Assembly (NCBI GenBank): GCA_965369325.1
Contig: CBDUQI010000056.1
Coordinates: 1 to 29,055 of the forward strand
Direction of reading: 5' to 3'
DNA: 29,055 nucleotides
Source: CBDUQI01 sp965369325
GTDB taxonomy: Bacteria; Pseudomonadota; Gammaproteobacteria; Steroidobacterales; JBCBZW01
Position 1 is the first letter of the stretch. Each line of letters opens with the position of its first letter. The translations under genes were made by a program, and so were the position numbers. Under the pieces are notes generated by a model, which was not told the origin of the DNA, ran no database searches, and saw only the letters and a program-made list of their open reading frames with translations. Below are positions 16,629 to 24,172 of the stretch, one piece after another.

Positions 16629-18248
16629 TTACTCATCGTAAAAATCATCGGGCGGCACTGTGTTGGGTCGGCGCAGGTCCAGCAGAATCTCGCGTGCGGC
16701 ATTCGCACCACAGGCCGATGACACGCCGCCGCCCGGATGGGTGGAGGAGCCGCACATGTAAAGGTTGCGGACCGGCATTCGATACTGGGCATAACCTGGG
16801 AAGGGGCGGTTGAACAGCAACTGATCGATGGTCAGTTCGCCCTGGAAGATATTGCCTTCGGTCAGCCCCACCTCCTGTTCAATCTCATGCGGCGTTCGCA
16901 CCTCTTTGTGCACGATCAGATCCTTAAAACCAGGGCTGTAGCGTTCCAGTTTGTCGATCACCGTTTGGCCGAACTGCTCGCGTTTGTCCGGCGTCCAGGG
17001 CCCGTCGGCCAGTGTTGGTGGGCAATACTGCACAAAGCACGACATCCAGTGCTTACCTGGTGGCGCGACGGTTGGGTCCCAGGCGGACGGGATAACCGTT
17101 TCGATAAATGGGTCGTCCGACCAGCGCCCGCGCTTCCAACAGTCGTAAGCGCGCTCCATCGTTTCCAGTGAGCCGGTAAAACCCTGCCCGCCGCGATTGA
17201 CAAACGGGTTGGGTGGCACATGGGTAAACTCCGGCAACCCGGACAGCGCGATGTTCACTTTGCCGGAGGACCCACGGATCTTGAAGTTACTCGCTTTTTC
17301 GTAGATGCCCTCGGGCAGGTCATTCTTGTCCATCACTTGGGTGAACGTGCGTTTGGCATCCAGGTTGGAGACTACGATGCGTGCGTGTATCTCGGTACCG
17401 TCACTCAGCGCGACGCCAACGGCGCGGCCGTTTTTTACCAGGATTTGTTCCACGCCGGCATTGGTTCGTATTTCGCCGCCCGCTTCACGCAGTGCGCTGG
17501 CCAGCGCGTTGGAGATAGCACCCATGCCGCCGCGCGCGAGCCCCCAGGCGCCAATGCTGCCGTCCACATCGCCCATCACATGATGCAGCAGGATGTAGGC
17601 AGAGCCGGGAGAGTACACGCCCAGCGCGGTGCCGATAATGCCGGGGCTGGCCATCGCGGCTTTGATCAGGTCGTTTTTGAAATAATCCTCCAGATACTCC
17701 GCCGCACTCATGGTGAAGAACCGGATGTACTCGTAAATCTGCTGCTCACCCAGTCGCCAGAACTCCTTGGCCAGAAAAAGAAGTTCGCGGATGTCTCTGG
17801 GCTTAAAGGATGTGGGGTCCGGTGGTGTGCGCAGCAGGGTCTTGCGGATTAGTTGCGAGTAGCGAGTGAGGTCTGTTTGAAACCGATGCATGGCATCGGC
17901 GTCGTGCGGGCAGTGACGGCGCAGCTCAAGATAGTTGGCCTCCTCGTCGTTGTAGGAGAATAATCGGTCGTCGCCGTCGCCAAAATTGATGTTGCCAAGG
18001 TAGGGGATCAACAGCAGGCCGTGCCGCCCCAGATCAAGATCCCGATGCAGCGCCTGACGCATCATGCTGCAGACGTAGGAGCAGTTTGAATAGGTCCAGC
18101 CGTCGTGCAGCTCCCGCGATACCGCAGCACCGCCGATGTAGTCATTTTTTTCGACCACCAGCACCTGCAACCCCGCCTTGGCCAGGTAGGCGCCGTTGGT
18201 CAGCCCGTTGTGGCCGGCACCGATAATGACGGCATCGTACTGGTTCAT
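16629..18248 (-). CDS. Phytoene desaturase-like FAD oxidoreductase (PYROXD2-like), second copy
   Basis: 539 residues. The N-terminal FAD-binding Rossmann motif VIIGAGHNGLTNGAYLAKAG starts near residue 8, with the acidic end VVEKND and the GGAAVSRE segment typical of COG1233 proteins. GLARGGMGAISNALASALRE, VVSNLDAKRTF and the C-terminal NLYMCGSSTHPGGGVSSACG complete the fold. No carotenoid genes (crtB, crtE) are nearby, so carotenoid desaturation is unlikely. Substrates of this subgroup are not well established. Its start overlaps the previous flavoprotein gene by four bases (ATGA), and the GcvT-like gene begins directly after its stop. The two flavoproteins are similar in layout but well diverged, so they may form a heteromer. 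Confidence 0.82.
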   Translation of the reverse strand: MNQYDAVIIGAGHNGLTNGAYLAKAGLQVLVVEKNDYIGGAAVSRELHDGWTYSNCSYVCSMMRQALHRDLDLGRHGLLLIPYLGNINFGDGDDRLFSYNDEEANYLELRRHCPHDADAMHRFQTDLTRYSQLIRKTLLRTPPDPTSFKPRDIRELLFLAKEFWRLGEQQIYEYIRFFTMSAAEYLEDYFKNDLIKAAMASPGIIGTALGVYSPGSAYILLHHVMGDVDGSIGAWGLARGGMGAISNALASALREAGGEIRTNAGVEQILVKNGRAVGVALSDGTEIHARIVVSNLDAKRTFTQVMDKNDLPEGIYEKASNFKIRGSSGKVNIALSGLPEFTHVPPNPFVNRGGQGFTGSLETMERAYDCWKRGRWSDDPFIETVIPSAWDPTVAPPGKHWMSCFVQYCPPTLADGPWTPDKREQFGQTVIDKLERYSPGFKDLIVHKEVRTPHEIEQEVGLTEGNIFQGELTIDQLLFNRPFPGYAQYRMPVRNLYMCGSSTHPGGGVSSACGANAAREILLDLRRPNTVPPDDFYDE

Positions 18249-19786
18249 TGCAGTATTGCCTGGGCCGCGTTGTGCCCGGCGGCGCCGACAATGTCACCGC
18301 CGGGGTGAGAGCCGGCGCTGCACAGAAACAATTGCGGGATGGGTGTGCTGTATTGAGCAGCATCATACGTGGGGCGCATCATCAGCATCTGATCCATAGC
18401 GAACTCACCGTGATGCCAGTGCCCGCCGGACACACGGTACTGGGTTTGCAGATCCTGCGGGGTAAGCAGCTCCTGATGAACAATCTGCTCGCGCAGTCCC
18501 GGCGCGTATTGCACCAGCGTGTCGACTGCGCGGTTGCACATCTGCTGGCGACGGGCATCGGTCCAACCACCCTTGAGCAGATACGGGACGTACATGATGT
18601 GGGCAGAGAGCACATGCTTGCCCGTTGGCGCCAGCGAGCTGTCCGCTAGGCTCGGGAGCACTACTTCCATAACCGGCAGGTCCGGGCATTCACCAAATTT
18701 GGCGTTATCGTACGCGAACTCGATGCTGTCCATATCAGGGGCAATGATCATCCGCCCGTCCGCGCCGGTCAGGCCAGTGAACTCGGGCACGCCACTCAGG
18801 GCGAGGTGCAGTTTCGCGACGTAGCCGTCGCTGCGTAAACGTCGAATGCGGTTGGTAAATCCGATGTCCAGATGGCGTACGCCGAGTAGATCAAAAAATG
18901 TCCGTTTTGGATCGGTGGCGGACACTACATGATCGGCCTGGATCTTATCGCCACTGCGCAATTTGACGCCGCTCGCGCGTTGCCCGTCCGTACTTTCATC
19001 AATCAGGATGCGGCTCACCTCGCTGTTGCAACGGACCTCGACGCCGACCGCGAGCGCCGTCTGGTGAAGCGCGTCGATGAGTGCGCGTGTATGCATCCGA
19101 TGCCCACCCATGCTTGCACCGGACATCCGGTACAGCATCGCGAGCACCGCGCCATTGGGTGAGCGGGGCGCCATCTTGCTGCCCAGTAATCCGTCCCAGC
19201 TAAGTAAGGCTTTGAGCGTTTCGTGCTCGAACTGCTCATCCATCAGGTCGCGCGTGGGCAAGGAGGCGATGCGAAGAAGTTCACCCATATCCTGTTTGCC
19301 AAGGCGTTTCAGATTTAACCCCATGTGTGCAAAAGTGAGCAGTTCTTTGGCAGCCCCGGTGCCGATGCGCGGGATAATCCTCGACCAGAATGGGCTTAGC
19401 GCATCCGCGAACCGAGACATTTTGCGCATGTACCCACTGTATGCGGCCTGGTCTTGCTCGCTGACGCCGTGCACGACACCCTCGCGAATGAGCACGGGCG
19501 CTGATGAGAGGCTCAGCCCGATGGTGTCCAGCACGGCGGATTTGTCGTTGAAGCCGTAGCGATGCAAATCCAGATCGTGGGTGATCTGCGCGCAGAAGTG
19601 CCCGAGCGAGTGTGCGATGGGCACCTGGTAACCAGGGTGAAAATCACGCAGGCTTGCCAGCCCACCGGGACGCTTGCCCGCTTCAAGCACCAACACGCGC
19701 TGACCACTCATGGCTAGATAACTGGCACATACCAGCCCGTTGTGGCCGGCGCCAATCACGATGGAATCGTAGCGTGTCAAAGTCAT
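18245..19786 (-). CDS. Phytoene desaturase-like FAD oxidoreductase (PYROXD2-like), first copy
   Basis: 513 residues of the same family as the next gene. It has VIGAGHNGLVCASYLAMSGQ near residue 10, VLEAGKRPGGLA, a central VSATDPKRTFFDLLG and the C-terminal LFLCSAGSHPGGDIVGAAGHNAA. FAD binding is well supported; the substrate is not. The ATG at 19786 has only a poor ribosome site of its own and overlaps, as ATGA, the stop of a 20-codon ORF that has a strong one. Its translation may therefore depend on that leader. Order in the operon: leader, this gene, second flavoprotein, GcvT-like gene. Confidence 0.82.
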   Translation of the reverse strand: MTLTRYDSIVIGAGHNGLVCASYLAMSGQRVLVLEAGKRPGGLASLRDFHPGYQVPIAHSLGHFCAQITHDLDLHRYGFNDKSAVLDTIGLSLSSAPVLIREGVVHGVSEQDQAAYSGYMRKMSRFADALSPFWSRIIPRIGTGAAKELLTFAHMGLNLKRLGKQDMGELLRIASLPTRDLMDEQFEHETLKALLSWDGLLGSKMAPRSPNGAVLAMLYRMSGASMGGHRMHTRALIDALHQTALAVGVEVRCNSEVSRILIDESTDGQRASGVKLRSGDKIQADHVVSATDPKRTFFDLLGVRHLDIGFTNRIRRLRSDGYVAKLHLALSGVPEFTGLTGADGRMIIAPDMDSIEFAYDNAKFGECPDLPVMEVVLPSLADSSLAPTGKHVLSAHIMYVPYLLKGGWTDARRQQMCNRAVDTLVQYAPGLREQIVHQELLTPQDLQTQYRVSGGHWHHGEFAMDQMLMMRPTYDAAQYSTPIPQLFLCSAGSHPGGDIVGAAGHNAAQAILQ

Positions 19787-19845
19787 CCGTTGCTGCGCGT
19801 CGAGGGTAATTGCAGAACATGATCGTAGTCATCAGGCATAGGCAT
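19783..19845 (-). CDS. Possible 20-codon leader ORF coupled to the flavoprotein operon
   Basis: ATG at 19845, a second in-frame ATG two codons later, 20 codons and a TGA that shares ATGA with the start of the flavoprotein gene. GGAGGA lies 11 bases before the first ATG. The peptide begins MPMPDDYDHVLQL and shows no run of a single amino acid that would suggest classical attenuation. It may act as a translational-coupling leader or be a true small protein. It resembles no family I know and is below usual gene-calling length. Confidence 0.45.
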   Translation of the reverse strand: MPMPDDYDHVLQLPSTRSNG

Positions 19846-19856
19846 GTCTACTGAAT

Positions 19857-19862
19857 TCCTCC
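19857..19862 (-). promoter_or_regulatory. Strong Shine-Dalgarno sequence before the leader ORF
   Basis: GGAGGA on the minus strand, 11 bases before ATG 19845 and about 70 bases before the flavoprotein ATG at 19786. It is too far away to serve the flavoprotein gene directly, and that gene has no comparable site of its own. This is the main reason to take the leader ORF seriously. Confidence 0.55.
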
Positions 19863-20038
19863 GTAAGACAAACATTGCCAACGCTAAATCGGCGGCGGGT
19901 TATCCTGCCCTATAGGGGGCGATACCATGCGCTACCGGCGCACCCATTTACCCGCGAAATGCACGTGAATGATATGGTCAAGGGAATACGCCGTGCACAA
20001 GAGCTTAAGCTGACTCGCCGGGCAGCCGATGACGCGCG

Positions 20039-20749
20039 TCAAAGCGCGAGCGTTAATCCGTCGTACAGCAGAAATGAGCCCAGTGCGATGTTCGCCAGGC
20101 CCACCAGCACATGAGCTGCGCGATGGAATGCGGTGAGGTGTTGGCTCGAGCGTCGTAGCGGCAGCGCAATCGCGATGGACAGTAGCGCCATGCCGATAAT
20201 CGAACCGGCCCCAAATAGCGCGATAAACCACAAGCCCTGGGCGGGCGACCCAGTGGCATCGACGGTAATGATAATCAGCGCGGCCGACCCGGCCAATCCG
20301 TGCATTAGCCCCACAAACAGCGCACGAGCAGGAAAGCGCGCAGTGTGCTGGTGTTGGTGAGCATCGCCATCGTGCCTGGTTTTTAGTTGTCCCCGATGGC
20401 TGTGAGCGTGAAAGTGCCTCACCCCGTCATGATGCGCGTGCGCATGAAAATGAATGCGCTCGCGAATCATCCGGCGTGCAATGTCCAGCCCCAGCAGGAT
20501 CAGCATCACGCCAACGCAGGCCTCCAGCGTGCTGGCGACAATGGGGGAGACCGCCGCGTCGGCCAGGATGACAAACGAGCCAATAACAAAGAGCGTCAAG
20601 GTATGACCGATGCCCCATACGATACCCTGGCGAACACTGCTGCGCAGTGATCGTGAATTGACAACCAGTGAGGCAACCGCGGCGACGTGGTCGGCTTCCA
20701 GCGCGTGGCGCATGCCGATGAGCAATCCCAGCAACAGGGCGGTGCTCAC
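20039..20749 (-). CDS. NiCoT/HupE-type nickel or cobalt permease with His-rich loop
   Basis: 236 residues if it starts at GTG 20749; a TTG at 20782 would add 11 residues, and neither has a strong ribosome site. The first membrane helix holds GMRHALEADHVAAV, the H-x4-D-H metal signature of nickel/cobalt transporters. Further helices are VWGIGHTLTLFVIGSFVIL, VGVMLILLGLDIA, and three in the C-terminal half. Between them a cytosolic or periplasmic loop has 13 histidines in about 36 residues, as in RcnA or UreH-type proteins. Uptake versus efflux cannot be decided. No urease or hydrogenase gene is near. It lies 178 bases downstream of the response regulator on the same strand. Confidence 0.75.
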   Translation of the reverse strand: MSTALLLGLLIGMRHALEADHVAAVASLVVNSRSLRSSVRQGIVWGIGHTLTLFVIGSFVILADAAVSPIVASTLEACVGVMLILLGLDIARRMIRERIHFHAHAHHDGVRHFHAHSHRGQLKTRHDGDAHQHQHTARFPARALFVGLMHGLAGSAALIIITVDATGSPAQGLWFIALFGAGSIIGMALLSIAIALPLRRSSQHLTAFHRAAHVLVGLANIALGSFLLYDGLTLAL

Positions 20750-20926
20750 GCAACATCCGGTGTGTGCGGGCGAAAGTGGCAATTCACGATTAGTGCCATA
20801 GGTGCTGGGTGCATGAGCGTATTCTGGTGTTGTGCCCGCCAGTTAGCAACCTGCGTTGATCACTGTCGATGCGCCGCCCGTGCAACCCAGTCACCCAAGA
20901 TGTTAGTCGATCTTAATCTTAGCGAT

Positions 20927-21604
20927 TCAGCGATCCAGGCGGTAGCCGGACTTCCTGACGGTGATGATATGTTGCGGCGCTGATGGGCGTGGTTCCAGCT
21001 TGCGTCTTAATTCGCCGATATGGGTATCGACAGTGCGACTGATCACCGCTGATCGGTGTCCCCAGACCTCGCTCATTAACTCGATCCGGCTGGCGACCGC
21101 ACCCTGGCGTCGCAACAGCGCCAGCAGCAGCGCGTACTCCTTCGGGGTGAGTTCCACTTCGGCGCCCGCGCGCAGCACGCGGCCCGATTCGGCAAACACC
21201 TCGATGTCGCCGAAACAATCATAGTCATGGCCAGGGCCTGCGCCGGCGCGACGCAGCAGCGCCTCGACCCTTGCGATCAGTTCCATCAAGCCGAACGGCT
21301 TGGTCAGATAATCGTCCGCACCCATCCGCAAAGCGCGCACTTTGTCCATCTCCTCCCCCCGCGCGGTGAGTACCAACACCGGCACGTTGTCGCCGTGTCG
21401 TCGCAAGTGGGCAAGCACTTCAAACCCGTCCATGCCCGGCATCATCAGATCGAGGACAATCAGTTGAGGGTGCAAGTCGGCCGCGCGGGCAATGCCGGTC
21501 GGGCCATCGTTGGCGGTCTCAACGGTGTAGCCTTGGATCTGCAGATTAGTGCTCAGGCCGTATGCGAGATCCGCGTTGTCTTCGATAATGAGAATGCGCG
21601 ACAT
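20927..21604 (-). CDS. OmpR/PhoB-family response regulator
   Basis: 225 residues. The receiver domain (1 to about 118) has the acidic pair E8-D9, phospho-acceptor D52 in LIVLDLMMPGMDG, T80 and K102 in DDYLTKPF. The winged-helix effector domain (about 130-225) shows ELTPKEYALLLALLRR, SRTVDTHIGELRRKLE and ITVRKSGYRL. It should bind DNA as a dimer when phosphorylated by the kinase encoded just upstream. ATG 21604 follows the kinase stop by one base (TGACATG), so the pair is translationally coupled. A longer in-frame start at 21646 would lie inside the kinase gene and is not needed. Target genes are unknown; the metal permease downstream and the divergent cytochrome are candidates. Confidence 0.88.
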   Translation of the reverse strand: MSRILIIEDNADLAYGLSTNLQIQGYTVETANDGPTGIARAADLHPQLIVLDLMMPGMDGFEVLAHLRRHGDNVPVLVLTARGEEMDKVRALRMGADDYLTKPFGLMELIARVEALLRRAGAGPGHDYDCFGDIEVFAESGRVLRAGAEVELTPKEYALLLALLRRQGAVASRIELMSEVWGHRSAVISRTVDTHIGELRRKLEPRPSAPQHIITVRKSGYRLDR

Positions 21605-21605
21605 G

Positions 21606-23204
21606 TCAGCGTGCTCCCGGCAGGCGCACAACCATCCGCGTCCCATTCGGCGTGTGATCCCGTATTTCGCACTCGCCGCCGTGCGCGGCGACTAGGTCTT
21701 TGACCACCGCCAGGCCGATGCCCGTGCCCGTTGCACCGCCGCGTGCCTCGCGCCGCAAGCGATAGAATTCGTTGAACACGTGCTGACGTTTACTGGCGGG
21801 AATGCCTGGGCCGGTGTCGGTGACGCTAAGTTCGGCGTGCTCGCCAGCGAGGTCCAGCGCCACGTGCACCGGCCCGTCCTCACCTCCGTACTTGACGGCG
21901 TTGTCCAACAGATTAAGCAAAATCTGCCGCAGCGCATCCTGATCGACTGGCGCGGCTACGGCCTCTAACTTAAGTGTAATGGGCACATCCGGTGCGATAG
22001 ATCTGAACTCCTCGGTCACCGCCCTGACCAGCGGGGCAAGCGATTGTTGCGCGGTCGTAATCCGGGTGCTGTTGCCCCGCCCGGAGAAGCGCAGGATGTT
22101 GTCGACCAGTTGGCTCAGGCGCTGCGCTTCGCGGTTAATGATAGTTAACGCGCGCGCCCGCTCCTGCTCGTTGCGCACGCGGTCGAGAATAAGCGTTTCG
22201 GCGAACATACGGATTTGCGTGAGCGGCGTGCGTAGTTCGTGCGAGACTTGTGAGACAAAGTCGTTGCGCATCCGGGTCACAATCTGCTCGCGGCGCAGCA
22301 GCCAGATAGCGCTCACCAGCAAGCCGATAACCAGCACGCCGGTTAACAACAACAGCGGCAGCCGTGAACGCGGCAAGCCGCCGATGACCAATGCATCCGC
22401 CGCTTGTGCGTGAATGGCCGCCACGACGGTAAAATTCTCCAGAATGCGCTGGTAGTCATCGCCAATGACTTTGCGCACCCGCAGATAGGGGTCGCCGGCG
22501 CCACCCGTGCGAAATACAGTGCGTCCGGATGGGTCGCGCACGCGCAGATCAATTAGGTCGTTGGTCAACGCGCCGTTGGCCAGCGAAGGGGGCAGCAGCG
22601 GGCCCTGATCGAAGGCGGTGCGTAGCTGTTCGCCCAACACCTCGAGGTCAACTTCAAACCCCCGCCAAACAATGCCGGCTGTGGTTTGGGCGTCAGCGTA
22701 TACGAGCATCCGGGCGTTTTGCCCGGCGCCAAAATGCGATATCCGAAAAGGCTCGCCATCAAACGCGGCGGGCGCCAGCGTCTTGAGCTGCGCCAGTACC
22801 GGGGCACTTACGGGTAAATCCAGTGTCTCGAATTGCAATGTGGCCGGATCGAATGCGAAGTAACCCCGCGCCATGCGCCTGGCGTATTGTGCCGGCTCCG
22901 CCTGGCTGTCGTGTATCGCGGCCAGTCCGTCCACCTCAATCGCGGGCGATCGCAGCAAGCTGGCGAGTTGAAAGTAGCCGCGGTAACCGATTTGAGTAAA
23001 GCTGCGGCGGATAAACTCATCCGACACCATCAAGGCGTACTCGCGCAACACGTTCTCCGCCGCGCGCAAATGATGCTGCGCGGATAGTTGGGCCTGCCAA
23101 GCGAGCACTAGGGTGAGTGCCAGGCTGAGGCTCAGCAGGGTAACCAGCAGCCACGCGCGCGGGCTGCCACGCGCCGTCGGCCATGTCTTGGGTGATTTTT
23201 TCAT
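21606..23204 (-). CDS. Membrane sensor histidine kinase
   Basis: 532 residues. The first transmembrane helix is at about 18-38, followed by a sensor region of about 240 residues with no family I can name. The second helix is at 281-303 (RLPLLLLTGVLVIGLLVSAIW), with little HAMP-like sequence after it. The H-box VSQVSHELRTPLTQIR gives His322. The N-box NLLDNAVKYG (431-440), DTGPGIP (463-469) and GTGIGLAV (493-500) complete an intact catalytic domain. It is cotranscribed with the response regulator. The sensed signal is not evident. Confidence 0.88.
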   Translation of the reverse strand: MKKSPKTWPTARGSPRAWLLVTLLSLSLALTLVLAWQAQLSAQHHLRAAENVLREYALMVSDEFIRRSFTQIGYRGYFQLASLLRSPAIEVDGLAAIHDSQAEPAQYARRMARGYFAFDPATLQFETLDLPVSAPVLAQLKTLAPAAFDGEPFRISHFGAGQNARMLVYADAQTTAGIVWRGFEVDLEVLGEQLRTAFDQGPLLPPSLANGALTNDLIDLRVRDPSGRTVFRTGGAGDPYLRVRKVIGDDYQRILENFTVVAAIHAQAADALVIGGLPRSRLPLLLLTGVLVIGLLVSAIWLLRREQIVTRMRNDFVSQVSHELRTPLTQIRMFAETLILDRVRNEQERARALTIINREAQRLSQLVDNILRFSGRGNSTRITTAQQSLAPLVRAVTEEFRSIAPDVPITLKLEAVAAPVDQDALRQILLNLLDNAVKYGGEDGPVHVALDLAGEHAELSVTDTGPGIPASKRQHVFNEFYRLRREARGGATGTGIGLAVVKDLVAAHGGECEIRDHTPNGTRMVVRLPGAR

Positions 23205-23365
23205 GGTGCTTTAAGTGTATGGCGTGCGGGCGAATTATCCAGCGACATGGCGGCATTTTCCACGCTCCTGACCGTTTCCTGACAACTCCCGTACACGACC
23301 CCGAACTCTCGCCAGGGCCCTGAGACTAGGCTTTGGATATCTATCCGCTATCGGGAATCCATATC

Positions 23366-24094
23366 ATGCGCTGTCTCCACAATACGCTGCTGCCCCTCCT
23401 GCTGCTCGCGGCGCTGCCCGCAACGGCGGGCATTTTCGACAACCCTGAGAATCTGAAAGTTCTGCCAGAGGACATCCCGTCGGCCGAGTTGCGCGACACC
23501 ATGCGCGCCTTTTCCCTGGGCACGGGCTTGCGTTGCCAGGGCTGCCATGAGGGAGAGGGCGATGACTTGCGCAACTTCGACTTTGCCTCGGACGAAAAGG
23601 ACGCCAAGAAAACCGCCCGGCTTATGCTGGCCATGGTCGAGGATATCAACGCGCGGTTGGCCAACGAACTCGGGCAAGATGCGCCCGCGCTAGTGCAGGT
23701 GCAATGCGTGACCTGCCATCGTGGTCAAGAAAAGCCGCGGATGCTGGCGCAGTTGCTGGTGGATGCGGTTGATGAGGATGGGCTGGAGGGGGCGCTGGCG
23801 CGTTACCGCGAACTCAGGGAGCGCTACTACGGCTCACATACCTTTGACTTCAGCGAGATGACGTTGGTGAATGTGGCGCAGGCGATGGGCGATCTTAAGC
23901 AGATGCCCGCTGCCGAGGCCTTCCTGGATCTTAACGTCGAGTTTAATCCGGATTCCGTTATGACCTACCTTGCGCAGGCGCAATTGCTGGCCGGGCAGGG
24001 CCGGAAACCGGCAGCGCGCGTGAAGCTCGAACACGTGCTGAAATTAGATCCGGAAAACCGTTTTGCCAAACGTCTGCTTGACGGCTTGGACTGA
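23366..24094 (+). CDS. Periplasmic di-haem-motif cytochrome c with TPR-like tail
   Basis: 242 residues. Residues 1-22 are a signal peptide (LLPLLLLAALPATAG). CQGCH at 57-61 and CVTCH at 114-118 are two c-type haem sites. The stretch before the first site (NLKVLPEDIPSAELRDTMRAF) and the helix with AMVEDIN resemble the photosynthetic reaction-centre cytochrome c subunit family, whose units place a methionine ligand in an upstream helix. No photosynthesis genes are visible, so it is a non-phototrophic relative with two sites instead of four. Residues about 165-240 look like two TPR-like helical repeats. ATG 23366 is chosen because the signal peptide then starts properly. It is divergent from the histidine kinase gene. 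Confidence 0.78.
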   Translation: MRCLHNTLLPLLLLAALPATAGIFDNPENLKVLPEDIPSAELRDTMRAFSLGTGLRCQGCHEGEGDDLRNFDFASDEKDAKKTARLMLAMVEDINARLANELGQDAPALVQVQCVTCHRGQEKPRMLAQLLVDAVDEDGLEGALARYRELRERYYGSHTFDFSEMTLVNVAQAMGDLKQMPAAEAFLDLNVEFNPDSVMTYLAQAQLLAGQGRKPAARVKLEHVLKLDPENRFAKRLLDGLD

Positions 24095-24172
24095 CCGCCG
24101 TTGCGGTGACAGAGTGATCGTTGGCGGCGGATGCCGCGGAAGTGCGCACCGGACTCACGACATCGCCTGCGA

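Noticed and set aside
17220..17852. Plus-strand open frame of 210 codons
   Set aside because: Antisense to the second PYROXD2-like gene, which has complete FAD motifs.
19906..19917. The 11-mer TGCCCTATAGG, also present at 7581-7591, and the 10-base palindrome CCCTATAGGG as a shared operator
   Set aside because: A single chance match of this length in 29 kb is not improbable, and only one of the two copies is a full palindrome.
19875..20114. Plus-strand open frame of 79 codons between the flavoprotein operon and the metal permease
   Set aside because: No ribosome site, and its second half is antisense to the permease gene.
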